Assembly: GCA_026414805.1 (NCBI GenBank)
Contig: JAOAIH010000010.1
Location: 1-59,513 of the forward strand
Reading direction: 5' to 3'
DNA length: 59,513 nucleotides
DNA from: Spirochaetota bacterium
Lineage (GTDB): Bacteria > Spirochaetota > UBA4802 > UB4802
Shown: positions 26,974 to 36,581 of the stretch, one piece after another
Numbering within the stretch: the stretch's first letter is position 1
How the letters are laid out: each line of letters starts with the position of its first letter
Notes under the pieces: generated by a model
The model's database searches: none
The model's input: only the letters and a program-made list of their open reading frames with translations
What the model was told of the DNA's origin: nothing
Made by a program: the position numbers and the translations under genes

Positions 26974-27292
26974 ATATTCCCCCAGAAATAGGTTCTATAG
27001 TTTTTGTAAAGGGCAATTATCACGCTTACATGCCCTCTATCATCAATGTAAAGACGTCTCTTACAACAATGTACATTACTTTCTTATTATTTTATAGTTA
27101 TTTATTAGTCCTTCCACTGTGGGTTTTGGAACAACACCTTTATAAGGTTCTGTCCCCACCCTCATTTGTTGTGCATATTTAAAAGCAAATCTTAGGAATC
27201 ATATTTAAAAAATGAATGAACACCTTTCACTAGTTCTTTGCTTCTACATTGATTGTAGATGTACAAATACTGGTATCAGTACAACATCATTG
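26974..27292. other. Non-coding gap between frr and pyrH in an otherwise tight operon
   Basis: Elsewhere in this block the gaps are below 50 bases, so a gap of 319 bases is unusual. It contains two adjacent hairpins next to the pyrH stop (27243-27283), and further on a G-rich stretch on the minus strand (GGTGGGGACAGAACC, around 27155). That stretch begins a very short minus-strand open frame of about 29 codons (MRVGTEPYKGVVPKPTVEGL then NNYKIIRK). I see no complete gene. It may be a small inserted element or a transposase relic. Confidence 0.5.
27243..27283. repeat. Two adjacent hairpins just downstream of pyrH
   Basis: TCTACA/TGTAGA (27243-27259, loop of 5) is followed directly by a second stem, TGTAC/GTACA with an inner ATAC/GTAT (27260-27283). 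Neither is followed by a T-run on the minus strand, so they look more like mRNA-end structures or processing sites than classic terminators. Confidence 0.5.
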
Positions 27293-28030
<738 letters not shown>

Positions 28031-28037
28031 TTAATAA

Positions 28038-28637
28038 CTATCGCTGACCAACCTGAAACCGTACAAAACGACCTACAGTGATGTTTTCGCCATAGGTGGC
28101 TATCCTGTTTTTAATGAGGTCTTTGATAATTACTTTGTTGTCTTTGATAAACTCCTGTTCAAGCAGACACACTTCAGAATAAAACTTTGTGAGTTTTCCT
28201 TCAACTATTTTTTCAATTACGTTAGCGGGCTTGCCGCTATCTTTAAGCTGTTCACGGTAAATTTCTTTTTCGCGCTCTAACACTTCAGCAGGAACATCTT
28301 CAGGAGACACATATAATGGATTTGCCGCTGCTACCTGCATACATAAATCCTTAGCAAGGTCATGGAAATCCTGATTGCGTGCAACAAAGTCAGTTTCGCA
28401 GTTAAGCTCTAGAAGAACGCCAATCTTATTGTTGCTATGGATATAGGAAGCAATGATACCTTCCTTTGCTACCCTCCCCTCACGCTTATTGGCAGCGGCC
28501 AATCCTTTTTTACGCAAATAGTCAACTGCTTTTTCCATATCGCCGCCACATTCAATTAATGCCTTTTTACAATCAAGCATCCCTGCCTGAGTTTTTTCAC
28601 GTAATTCTTTTATCATTTCGCTCGTAATTTCTGCCAC
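28038..28637 (-). CDS. tsf: Elongation factor Ts (short form)
   Basis: The 199-residue protein starts at a GTG with AGGAG 7 bases upstream and has [32 protein letters not shown] and [12 protein letters not shown]. It is the short type, as in Thermus and many deep branches, lacking the second half of the core present in E. coli (283 residues). It exchanges GDP on EF-Tu. Its last codons CAG CGA TAG make up the GCGATAG word, so that the dispersed motif supplies the stop codon. Confidence 0.95.
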   Translation of the reverse strand: MAEITSEMIKELREKTQAGMLDCKKALIECGGDMEKAVDYLRKKGLAAANKREGRVAKEGIIASYIHSNNKIGVLLELNCETDFVARNQDFHDLAKDLCMQVAAANPLYVSPEDVPAEVLEREKEIYREQLKDSGKPANVIEKIVEGKLTKFYSEVCLLEQEFIKDNKVIIKDLIKNRIATYGENITVGRFVRFQVGQR

Positions 28638-28684
28638 GGTACTACTCCTTATTTTGTAAAAATATATAAAAGTGTAAATTACAA

Positions 28685-29497
28685 TTAACGACCATCATCC
28701 TCATATTCTTCAATTTCATCGGCATATTCTTCAGCGTAATCCTTTTCAGGTTTTGCCTCAGCCTCTTCTTCCACAAAGTCAATTTTTGCTTCAACAGCTT
28801 CACCGCTCACCTGGCCTGCTGATTGGCCTTCGATAATAGCATTGGCCATAACTTCTAAAAACAGGGCGATAGCTCTTATAGCATCATCGTTGCCCGGAAT
28901 AGGATAATCAATTTCATCCGGATTGCAGTTTGTATCAACCACTGCAAAGATTGGTATTCCAAGCTTTCTGGCTTCCTGTACTGCAATAGCTTCCCGCTTT
29001 GGATCAATGATAAACAGGGCATCTGGAAGCCTATCCATATCTTTGATACCTTCAAGAACCTTTCTTTTGCGTTCTAGCTCACGGGTAAGCTCTAAAATTT
29101 CCTTTTTGGTTTCTGCTTCCCATTTGCCAGTTGCTTCCATTTGTTCAAGTTCTTTCAAACGCTGAATTGAACGCGAAACGGTTTTATAATTTGTAAGCAA
29201 TCCACCCAACCAGCGCTCTGACACATAAAACTGGCCACACTTCTGCGCATATTCTTTTACTGCGGCCTGTGCTTGCTTCTTTGTACCAACAAAAAGCACC
29301 CTGCCACCCTTTGCAGCGATATCCTTCATAGCTGCATAGGCAATTTTAAGTCGCTGCATCGTTTTCTGCAAATCGATAATGTGAATACCATTACGCGCAG
29401 TAAATATAAACTGTGCCATTCGAGGGTTCCACCTTCGAGTCTGATGCCCAAAATGAACCCCGGATTCCAACAAAGCTTTCATTGATATTACTGACAA
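28685..29497 (-). CDS. rpsB: Ribosomal protein S2
   Basis: I place the start at a TTG at 29497, because AGGAGG lies 7 bases upstream and the product then begins (L)[19 protein letters not shown], exactly like other S2 proteins. A longer frame from 29527 would include the Shine-Dalgarno sequence. Other motifs are [48 protein letters not shown] and [17 protein letters not shown]. The last 50 residues form an acidic tail (Glu/Asp-rich, about residue 230 on) that many S2 proteins lack. It leads the operon. Confidence 0.96.
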   Translation of the reverse strand: MSVISMKALLESGVHFGHQTRRWNPRMAQFIFTARNGIHIIDLQKTMQRLKIAYAAMKDIAAKGGRVLFVGTKKQAQAAVKEYAQKCGQFYVSERWLGGLLTNYKTVSRSIQRLKELEQMEATGKWEAETKKEILELTRELERKRKVLEGIKDMDRLPDALFIIDPKREAIAVQEARKLGIPIFAVVDTNCNPDEIDYPIPGNDDAIRAIALFLEVMANAIIEGQSAGQVSGEAVEAKIDFVEEEAEAKPEKDYAEEYADEIEEYEDDGR

Positions 29498-29716
29498 TGA
29501 AATACCTCCTGTAAATATAAAATTCAATACTTACAAAGCATAACTAATACATATCAAATAAACATTGTACATGTCCATTTGAACTTTATTCACTATATGC
29601 GATAGCTCATACTAATAAACTTATGGCATGTGGCAACCGGCCTTTAAACGCCAGTTTACATTTTTACATTCCGTATTATCCAGAATGCGTGATAGTTGCG
29701 GGTGCAACCGTACAGC

Positions 29717-29986
29717 TTAAATCCATTTAAACAAAAGAACACCTGCAATCATTCCAATAATTGCAGATATATTAAACCTAAAGTAAACACTTAGTATTTC
29801 AAGATCAAAACCTATTGGTTTTGTGAGTGGCGCATTAATCAGGGCTAACGATGGCGCCAGCTTTACTAGAAAAGAACCAAATGCTATTCCAAGTATACCA
29901 CCAAGAATAACAAATCCAATAAAATATCCAATATGGTCACGCGAAAATGTCATAGCTAAACCATTTAATAATTTAAAGAGATGCAC
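29717..29986 (-). CDS. DUF4321-like small membrane protein
   Basis: The 89-residue protein has two to three hydrophobic segments: GYFIGFVILGGILGIAFGSF and NISAIIGMIAGVLLFKWI. The middle contains FDLEILSVYFRF, and the pattern 'GY...ilGgilG...G....FdL..lsltfgf.....nl..iiG...g..l' is that of DUF4321 proteins found beside cell-shape or Maf genes in several anaerobes. Function unknown. It stands alone here, upstream of the rpsB operon on the same strand with 219 bases between the two coding regions. Confidence 0.6.
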   Translation of the reverse strand: MHLFKLLNGLAMTFSRDHIGYFIGFVILGGILGIAFGSFLVKLAPSLALINAPLTKPIGFDLEILSVYFRFNISAIIGMIAGVLLFKWI

Positions 29987-30280
29987 TACATGTAGTATTA
30001 AAAACTGTCAATATATTTTTTGTATTTTCATAATATCCATGATAAAAAATTTAAAATTATACCATTAAAACATTATGATTTTAGATAGCTCCTTAAGTGC
30101 GCAATAACGTGTCCACTTATTCATAATAGTTCGATATATATGAATAATAAATTAATAACTTCAAATAACAATTAAAAAAGTTAATTACATTTCAACCATT
30201 TTTGCAATTTTGAAAATATTATTCAATAGAACTTTTGTTGATTACATAAAAGATTGCTGGTATATCTTTCTATTTTATAT

Positions 30281-30748
30281 TTATAAGGCTTTTTGTATTA
30301 TTTTTGGATGCGGACCCCAATATAACTTATAAAAAAATATATTTTCTTCAAAACCAACTTCAAATGTGTAACCACTATATCGATAGTTATCGGTATAATA
30401 GTCTTGTTCCTCCTCTGCTTTTGATAAAAATTTCAAAAATTCATCCAAAACATTATCAAGACAAAACGCAATTATTAAGGCCAACGACATCTTCCACAAC
30501 TTCTTTAAATCCATAAAAAACTCATACTCTTCATCATACAGCACAAGATGCAATCTCTTCCACTCACCAGCACCTTTAGCCCGGTATTTCAGCTGTTTAA
30601 AATATTTTATATCACCCTTTTTGGTGTGTGCGGCAAAATTGATAAGCGATGATACAAAGGTTCTCAGCGACATATTGTGCTGTGCAGCAAGTAGTGTGAG
30701 AATATCCAAATGATGGTATGATATACATGTAGTTGTTTCAATGCTCAT
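30281..30748 (-). CDS. Unknown protein, paralog A (see 49294-49749)
   Basis: The start is set at 30748 so that the N terminus reads MSIETTTCIS, matching its paralog MTIETTTCIS; an earlier ATG lies 6 bases upstream, and GGGAGG is present. The protein (about 155 residues) has an N-terminal helical region with HLDIL and MSLRTFVSSLINF, compatible with a ribbon-helix-helix-like DNA-binding fold. Then come WKRLHLVLYDEEYEFFMDLKK, KMSLALIIAFCLDN and a C-terminal block DNYRYSGYTF and YWGPHPKIIQK, shared with the paralog. I do not recognise the family. About 45 percent identity to the other copy by eye. Confidence 0.7.
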   Translation of the reverse strand: MSIETTTCISYHHLDILTLLAAQHNMSLRTFVSSLINFAAHTKKGDIKYFKQLKYRAKGAGEWKRLHLVLYDEEYEFFMDLKKLWKMSLALIIAFCLDNVLDEFLKFLSKAEEEQDYYTDNYRYSGYTFEVGFEENIFFYKLYWGPHPKIIQKAL

Positions 30749-31014
30749 ATCCATTTTCCTCCCAAAGTTTCTACTTTATTCTATTTCTATAATCTTAATA
30801 TTACATATATAATAAAATACGCAAGTATATTTTCTTTGCTACTGAGCACATATGGTTGTATTCACCATCGTGTGGATTTAATCAATTGAATAGGTAAACT
30901 CATTTAAATATGTGGATTTTTATAATAACTATCGCTTAAAATAATTTTACCTTCTCTATTGATATTTTATTGTAAATATATTATTTTATATTAATTTTCT
31001 AAACGGAGGTACCC

Positions 31015-32397
31015 ATGACTAAAGTAAGCCAAATTCTTGCTGCTCAAAAAAAGTTCTTTGAAACTGGTGTAACAAAAAATATAGATTTCAGATTAAAGCA
31101 GCTTGCTACATTGCGTAAAGCAATTAAAGCGTATGGGAACCGTATAATTGAAGCATTGGATAAAGACTTTAAGAAACCAAGATATGAAACTATAGCCACT
31201 GAAATTGCTGTAACAATATATGAAATTGACTACATCATAAAGCATCTGAATCAATGGGTAAAGCCACAAAAGGTAAAAACTCCTGCTGTGCATCTTTTTG
31301 CAAAAAGTTATATCTTTCCTGAGCCTTACGGGGTTTCACTCATTATTGGTGCATGGAACTATCCAATAAATTTAGTACTCAATCCTCTAATTGGTGCGAT
31401 AGCTGCCGGCAACTGCGCTGTGATAAAACCTGCCTATACAGCACAGGAAAGCTCAAAGATTCTGTATGATATGATAAATGAATTTTTCCCTCAAGAATAC
31501 ATTGCAGTAGTGCAGAAATACCCTGGGGTGTATGAAGAGATCCTCAATCAAAAATTTGACTATATCTTCTTTACAGGTAGTACTGATGTGGGAAAAACCA
31601 TAATGCAGGCAGCCTCACAACATTTGACTCCAGTTACACTTGAACTTGGGGGCAAAAGCCCTGCAATAGTATTCGAAGATGCCGATATTGATGCATCAGC
31701 CCGGCGTATTGTATGGGGTAAATTTATTAATGCTGGGCAGACGTGTATTGCACCGGATTATGCACTGGTGCACAAATCAAATATAAGTGAGTTTATTGAT
31801 GCAGCCCAAAAATATATAATCGAATTTTATGGCGCAAACCCTGAAACAAGCCCTGATTTTGCACGTATAATTGATCATCAGCAGTTTGATCGATTAGCAC
31901 CAATGTTGAATGATTGTACGATAGTTATCGGTGGCCACACTGATAGAGAAAATCGCTACATTGCTCCCACTGTTATAACTAATGTAACATTGGAACATCC
32001 ATCTATGCAGCAAGAAATATTTGGGCCAATACTACCAGTACTTGAATTCAATTCCATTGATGAAGTAATTACAACAGTCAAATTATTTCCAAAGCCTTTA
32101 GCTACATATATCTTCACTAAAAAGAAGAGTGTGTGGCAAAAAGTAATCAGTGAGCTATCATTTGGTGGGGGTTGTATAAATGATACTATCTCCCATTACG
32201 TTTCACCGTATTTGCCGTTTGGTGGTGTTGGCGATAGTGGGATTGGACATTATCATGGAAAAGCAAGTTTTGATACATTTACTCACTATAAAAGCGTATT
32301 AAAAAAACCTTTTTTTATTGATATATTCCTTCGCTATCCACCATATAACAAAGGCAAAGTATCATTCATTAAACGCTATTTCAGGTTTAAACTTTAA
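31015..32397 (+). CDS. NAD(P)-dependent aldehyde dehydrogenase (class 3 type)
   Basis: The 460-residue enzyme has the short class-3 layout, including GAWNYPINLVLNPL (residues 112-125), GNCAVIKPA, FTGSTDVGK, the catalytic Glu210 in LELGGKSPAIVF and Cys244 in NAGQTCIAPDY, and later EIFGPILPVLEF. The C terminus (FFIDIFLRYPPYNKGK) resembles class-3 fatty-aldehyde enzymes. It oxidises medium- or long-chain aldehydes to acids; the substrate is unproven. AACGGAGGTACCC gives a good ribosome-binding site. It has its own transcript. Confidence 0.92.
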   Translation: MTKVSQILAAQKKFFETGVTKNIDFRLKQLATLRKAIKAYGNRIIEALDKDFKKPRYETIATEIAVTIYEIDYIIKHLNQWVKPQKVKTPAVHLFAKSYIFPEPYGVSLIIGAWNYPINLVLNPLIGAIAAGNCAVIKPAYTAQESSKILYDMINEFFPQEYIAVVQKYPGVYEEILNQKFDYIFFTGSTDVGKTIMQAASQHLTPVTLELGGKSPAIVFEDADIDASARRIVWGKFINAGQTCIAPDYALVHKSNISEFIDAAQKYIIEFYGANPETSPDFARIIDHQQFDRLAPMLNDCTIVIGGHTDRENRYIAPTVITNVTLEHPSMQQEIFGPILPVLEFNSIDEVITTVKLFPKPLATYIFTKKKSVWQKVISELSFGGGCINDTISHYVSPYLPFGGVGDSGIGHYHGKASFDTFTHYKSVLKKPFFIDIFLRYPPYNKGKVSFIKRYFRFKL

Positions 32398-32681
32398 TTG
32401 TTGAATTTGCCAGTATTGTTGAATATTTATATAAAATTATAATTGATTTTTTAATATTTTCTATCTTAACTTGAATTTCATAATAAAATTTAAAATCTCA
32501 GCAATGTTTTATTTTATAATAAGTTGCAATCATCATTGTATGCAACAACCAAACGTAATTGGAACATGATAACATGCCATTTTAGGGTAAACAATGAATC
32601 CCATTGAAACAAAAGATTCTATAGCACTATATATTTTAAAATGGCATCAAAATGTTTTAGTGTTGCAGGAGGCATCTCATT

Positions 32682-33218
32682 ATGACAAAAGCCAAGCAAA
32701 AAGAACCCAAAAAAAATTCTACAAGCAAATCCAAAAAACAAACAAAAACATCTTCTCACAATACCATTCAACAATATATCAAAGCTATAAATATATTACT
32801 TAAAAAACTGGATGAAGAAAGCCTCAACTTTTTATATGAGCAGGCCAAAGTACTTTTGCATAATATAGAAGTTAAAAAATTACAACAGGAATTTCAGGAC
32901 CTTGATGTTAAAACCATCACTGCAAAACGACAGGATTACAGCAAAGATAAGCTTGAAGTGGTAGAAGCTGATGACCTGCGTCATTTTATTTTTGTGATTA
33001 ATGGCGCACGTAATTTTTTTAGCCGTGATGAAATGCGAAAGATTGTAAAATTATGCCACAGTGCATCAACAGTAAAAGATGGAATGCGTATGCTATACCA
33101 TTGGTTTGAAAAAAACAGAAAAGATGTTATAATTGATACCTCTATTGATGGACCTTATGACAGAGCGTTAGAAACAATGTATAATTATATTATTAATAAT
33201 TATACTGTTAGCGGGTAA
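32682..33218 (+). CDS. Unknown protein with Lys-rich N terminus
   Basis: The 178-residue product has GGAGG before its ATG. It has a highly basic start (about 25 residues of Lys, Ser, Thr, Gln), a helical middle (IKAINILLKKLDEESLNFLYE, KLQQEFQDLDVKTI) and a conserved-looking C half (LRHFIFVINGARNFFSRDEM and LCHSASTVKDGMRMLYHWFE). I do not recognise it. It ends 3 bases before the GTG of the next gene, so both are probably one transcript. The basic start could bind nucleic acid; that is only an inference from composition. Confidence 0.65.
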   Translation: MTKAKQKEPKKNSTSKSKKQTKTSSHNTIQQYIKAINILLKKLDEESLNFLYEQAKVLLHNIEVKKLQQEFQDLDVKTITAKRQDYSKDKLEVVEADDLRHFIFVINGARNFFSRDEMRKIVKLCHSASTVKDGMRMLYHWFEKNRKDVIIDTSIDGPYDRALETMYNYIINNYTVSG

Positions 33219-33221
33219 ACA

Positions 33222-33719
33222 GTGAACAGTAACATAATTCCGCTCAATAAAATCGACAACGCAGAACAATATATAGTAATCCCCCGCAGAATTAAAGGTA
33301 AAATACAAAAAGTGATTAAGCCATTGAAGAAGGTAAAAGGCAATTGCTACTTTACCTGTAATATGCCTCATGCATTAATTAATTTTATCTACCGCAGTGT
33401 CAAAAAATTAGGCATTCAGGATACAAAACTCATATTTTCACGAGGGATTGTTCGTATTAACAATAGAATTGTGCATAATGCAGTTTCTAAAGTAGCACTT
33501 GAATGGGATTTGGGAATTTCATTCATTATACCTTTGAAATTACGGTACAATACATTTGTCACTATTGAAATAAATAACAGAGATTATACCGTGCGGTTAA
33601 TGGAACTGGCAATTCTCATTGCACTGATGGCACATGCTCATCCATCATTGCCACGTAAAAAACATGTTGAAGAAGCACAAAAAGTACTTGCGCTTGGATG
33701 GAAAAGTGTACTCACGTAA
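33222..33719 (+). CDS. Unknown protein, coupled to the upstream gene
   Basis: The 165-residue product starts at a GTG 3 bases after the stop of the upstream gene. No own Shine-Dalgarno sequence is visible, which suggests translational coupling. Features: IKGKIQKVIKPLKKVKGNC, then a beta-rich part TKLIFSRGIVRINNRIVHN and ISFIIPLKLRYNTFVTIEIN, and a C-terminal helix RLMELAILIALMAHAHP. I do not recognise a family. The C terminus lies 1 base before the stop of the convergent DUF6206-like gene. Confidence 0.6.
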   Translation: MNSNIIPLNKIDNAEQYIVIPRRIKGKIQKVIKPLKKVKGNCYFTCNMPHALINFIYRSVKKLGIQDTKLIFSRGIVRINNRIVHNAVSKVALEWDLGISFIIPLKLRYNTFVTIEINNRDYTVRLMELAILIALMAHAHPSLPRKKHVEEAQKVLALGWKSVLT

Positions 33720-33720
33720 T

Positions 33721-35250
33721 TCACCGTTCTATTTTTTCAGGCAATCGGTACATATATTTTTTTCGCAAAATTGACTCGGTCACAAATTTATCAACTCTGC
33801 GTGCAAACTGAAACAGACGCCATATAAATGCATCACTTTTATAATACTTTGCTACTTCTTCAAGCGTTATAGGTTGTAAGGATTCATCCAGCGTAGCAAA
33901 AAAATAATTTGCAGCTTTAACAAATCCTGGTATCAGGTCTTCTCTTTTTTCTTTATATAGATTGGCTATACAATCAATAACAACCGACCGAATATCATAG
34001 TAACGGTCTAACACCTCCTTCAAAAAGAAAGCTCGTATAATTGCTCTCAAAAACCATGGTGTGTTTTTTAAAAATAATTCTGCATTAAGTTGTTCCACTC
34101 CATTTACACGATATAACGGTGTACTGGTATCTATATAAAGCAGTGTATCATTTGTGCCAACATAATTGAGGGCCCCATCAATTGACAAAAGCACCCAATT
34201 CGATATCTGGCCGTCAATACCTACTGTAATGGTGCTACCGCTTTTATTAAACAAATACCATTTTCTTAATTCAGACAACACTTTATTGAACAGAGCAATC
34301 GCATTACTTTCATCTAATCGTTTTACAAGCGTATTACCAACCATGAGTGGATTAACTTTCTTCTGACCAGCGTATACTGTATACCAGCCATTGTTTTTAA
34401 AATACCGGAATTGTTGCTCTGGTACTTGTATCCCAATCTTTTTGGTTAATATTTCCCTGTATTCATAATATACCTTTTTTAGTGCTTCAACATCATCATA
34501 TGTGTCGATAGGGGGCATCCGCTTCCAAACCCAATCTGATTCAGTTATATTTATTTTTACAAACGATTCAGTGATTATTGCTCCATGCATTGTTTGCATC
34601 ACCGTCGATATCTCGCCATACCCAAGTATTTTAAGCTTAATCTCCTCTCGATACAAGCGGGCAAAATCTTTTACAAACTTTTTATACAAATCGGTATCTT
34701 GAATAAGATTATCACGAATACGATCATAGATCTCAATGATAGACCATATATTCTGCACATCAAACTGCGATAAGATTAATTCTTTTAGATTGTTAATCTT
34801 ATCAATTTTTTTAAATGTCGGCAGATATCGTTCTAAATATGGTAACTGTTCTCTAACAAGTTTTTCTATTGAAACGCCCTCATCACCATAAAACAGGTTA
34901 TACAGGTAGTGAAGTGCACGCGAATTTGCAACATGACGGATTAAATACTGATAAAACCTGATTTTATCAACAGTAAGAATGGCTTTGTTACCACGCATTA
35001 TAGTAATGATTTCATCATGCAAACCAAAAAGCCCTTTTATGACATCAATACTTTTTGCTTGATGGTGTTCATATTTTAGTACAAATCCTTTTGATGTCTT
35101 ATCCCAAATTTTGTAAAAGTTTTCTGATAATTCTTTTAGCTGGCTGTCAACAGATGCCAATTGCATAAATCTGATACGCTTGCGTTTAAGTTCGTAAACA
35201 GTATGTAAAAATGTAAGATGTTCAACAATATCTTTATGGTCATCTTCCAT
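33721..35250 (-). CDS. Unknown protein resembling DUF6206, possible kinase-like fold
   Basis: The 509-residue protein has a helical N half and a C half with GIDGQISNWVLLS and TLLYIDTSTPLYRVNG. In position and spacing, these recall the HxDxxxxNW and 'yIDfet' motifs of aminoglycoside/choline-kinase-like phosphotransferases, with the metal-binding Asp preserved in YIDTST. I recall proteins called DUF6206 with this pattern but am not sure. No signal peptide. It follows the class-III aminotransferase gene by 13 bases and is probably co-transcribed with it, so a role in the same pathway is likely. Confidence 0.5.
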   Translation of the reverse strand: MEDDHKDIVEHLTFLHTVYELKRKRIRFMQLASVDSQLKELSENFYKIWDKTSKGFVLKYEHHQAKSIDVIKGLFGLHDEIITIMRGNKAILTVDKIRFYQYLIRHVANSRALHYLYNLFYGDEGVSIEKLVREQLPYLERYLPTFKKIDKINNLKELILSQFDVQNIWSIIEIYDRIRDNLIQDTDLYKKFVKDFARLYREEIKLKILGYGEISTVMQTMHGAIITESFVKINITESDWVWKRMPPIDTYDDVEALKKVYYEYREILTKKIGIQVPEQQFRYFKNNGWYTVYAGQKKVNPLMVGNTLVKRLDESNAIALFNKVLSELRKWYLFNKSGSTITVGIDGQISNWVLLSIDGALNYVGTNDTLLYIDTSTPLYRVNGVEQLNAELFLKNTPWFLRAIIRAFFLKEVLDRYYDIRSVVIDCIANLYKEKREDLIPGFVKAANYFFATLDESLQPITLEEVAKYYKSDAFIWRLFQFARRVDKFVTESILRKKYMYRLPEKIER

Positions 35251-35263
35251 GATAATCCCCTTA

Positions 35264-36493
35264 CTATGACAAAGCTTTTAATGACTTCTCTACAGCAGCA
35301 ATAACTAAATCAGCTTCTCTCTGTGTTATTATCAATGGTGGCAAGAACTGAATCACTCTGGGATCATTGCCTGAATACACCACATACACTCCATTATCAA
35401 ATAACAGTTTAACCATAAAAAGAGCTGTCGTTTCATCAGCAAATGCAAGCCCCATCATCAATCCTAAGCCTCGTACCGAAAATGATGATTTTGAATACTG
35501 TGAAGAAAGTGCAGTGAGTTTTTTTATAAAATACTGTGCCATTTTGTTAACATGACTAAGTAAGGAGCTATCGCACATATCCAAAACCGCCATGGCTGCA
35601 AAGCAGCCAATTTCACTGCCACCAAATGTAGAAATATGGATGAAAGGATTTTCCTTGAAAAAGAACGCATAGTCTTCTTTATATATAGTTGCGGTTATTG
35701 GATAAATGCCACCGCTCATTCCCTTGCCCAATACCACAATGTCAGGTACCACATCAAAGTGCTCAAAACCCCATAGCTTGCCTGTGCGCCCAAAACCTGT
35801 TTGAACTTCATCAATGATTAAAAGCGCACCTTTTGAATGACAAAACTCAGACACTTTTTTAAAGTAATCTTTATCAGGAACAACAATACCCAATGTAGCT
35901 GGAATTGTTTCTAAAATTACAGCAGCGGTTTGTTCATCTATAACTGCTTTCATTGCTTCAATATCATTGAACGGTACTTGTAAAAAACCTGGAGCAAGTG
36001 GTTCAAACGGCTTTTTAAATTTTTCATCACCCGCGGCAAGAGCAAATCCCGTATGCCCATGATAGCCTCCAACTGCAGAAATTATCTTTGGACGACCTGT
36101 TACTGCACGTGCAATCTTAATTGCAGTATCTATTGCCTCGCCACCCGATACACCATACACCACTTGATTCAACCCAGCAGGCATGGTAGCAGCCAATTTT
36201 TGTGCAAGCATTGCCTTAGGCTGACTTATTAAATGGTGGTTGCCAATATCATACCGCTGCATAGCTTTTTTTACGGCATCCATTATTTTTTTATTGCGAT
36301 GCCCTACGTTAAACACACCACCATTGCAATGGCAGTTTATATAGCGCTTACCCGTAATATCATATATAAACACTCCTTGGCGTTTATGTGGTACCAGCGC
36401 AATATCATACTTTTTGTACATCAAAACCTTTCCTGGCGAAACAAACCGTGCATACAAATCCATTATTTTTTCTTTATTCACTGGCTCCTCCAT
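35264..36493 (-). CDS. Class-III aminotransferase (acetylornithine/GABA-like)
   Basis: The 409-residue PLP enzyme has GVSGGEAIDTAIKIARAVTG, SAVGGYHGHTGFALA, the PLP-binding LLIIDEVQTGFGRTG, VPDIVVLGKGMSGG with the catalytic Lys, and HISTFGGSEIGC. It belongs with ornithine/acetylornithine/4-aminobutyrate aminotransferases. The substrate cannot be fixed; no arginine-synthesis gene is near. It lies first in a probable two-gene unit with the DUF6206-like gene, and 88 bases (with one GCGATAGTTAC word) separate it from the unknown gene upstream. Confidence 0.88.
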   Translation of the reverse strand: MEEPVNKEKIMDLYARFVSPGKVLMYKKYDIALVPHKRQGVFIYDITGKRYINCHCNGGVFNVGHRNKKIMDAVKKAMQRYDIGNHHLISQPKAMLAQKLAATMPAGLNQVVYGVSGGEAIDTAIKIARAVTGRPKIISAVGGYHGHTGFALAAGDEKFKKPFEPLAPGFLQVPFNDIEAMKAVIDEQTAAVILETIPATLGIVVPDKDYFKKVSEFCHSKGALLIIDEVQTGFGRTGKLWGFEHFDVVPDIVVLGKGMSGGIYPITATIYKEDYAFFFKENPFIHISTFGGSEIGCFAAMAVLDMCDSSLLSHVNKMAQYFIKKLTALSSQYSKSSFSVRGLGLMMGLAFADETTALFMVKLLFDNGVYVVYSGNDPRVIQFLPPLIITQREADLVIAAVEKSLKALS

Positions 36494-36581
36494 ATTTTTA
36501 TACTACATCACAGCATTATATATGTCAAAAGCATTTTTTTATTATGCGATAGTTACTTTATAAAAAGTACTAAGACGACTA

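Noticed and set aside
32594-32803. Plus-strand open frame of 69 codons overlapping the start of the gene at 32682
   Set aside because: It has no ribosome-binding site, is biased in composition and overlaps a gene with a clear GGAGG start.
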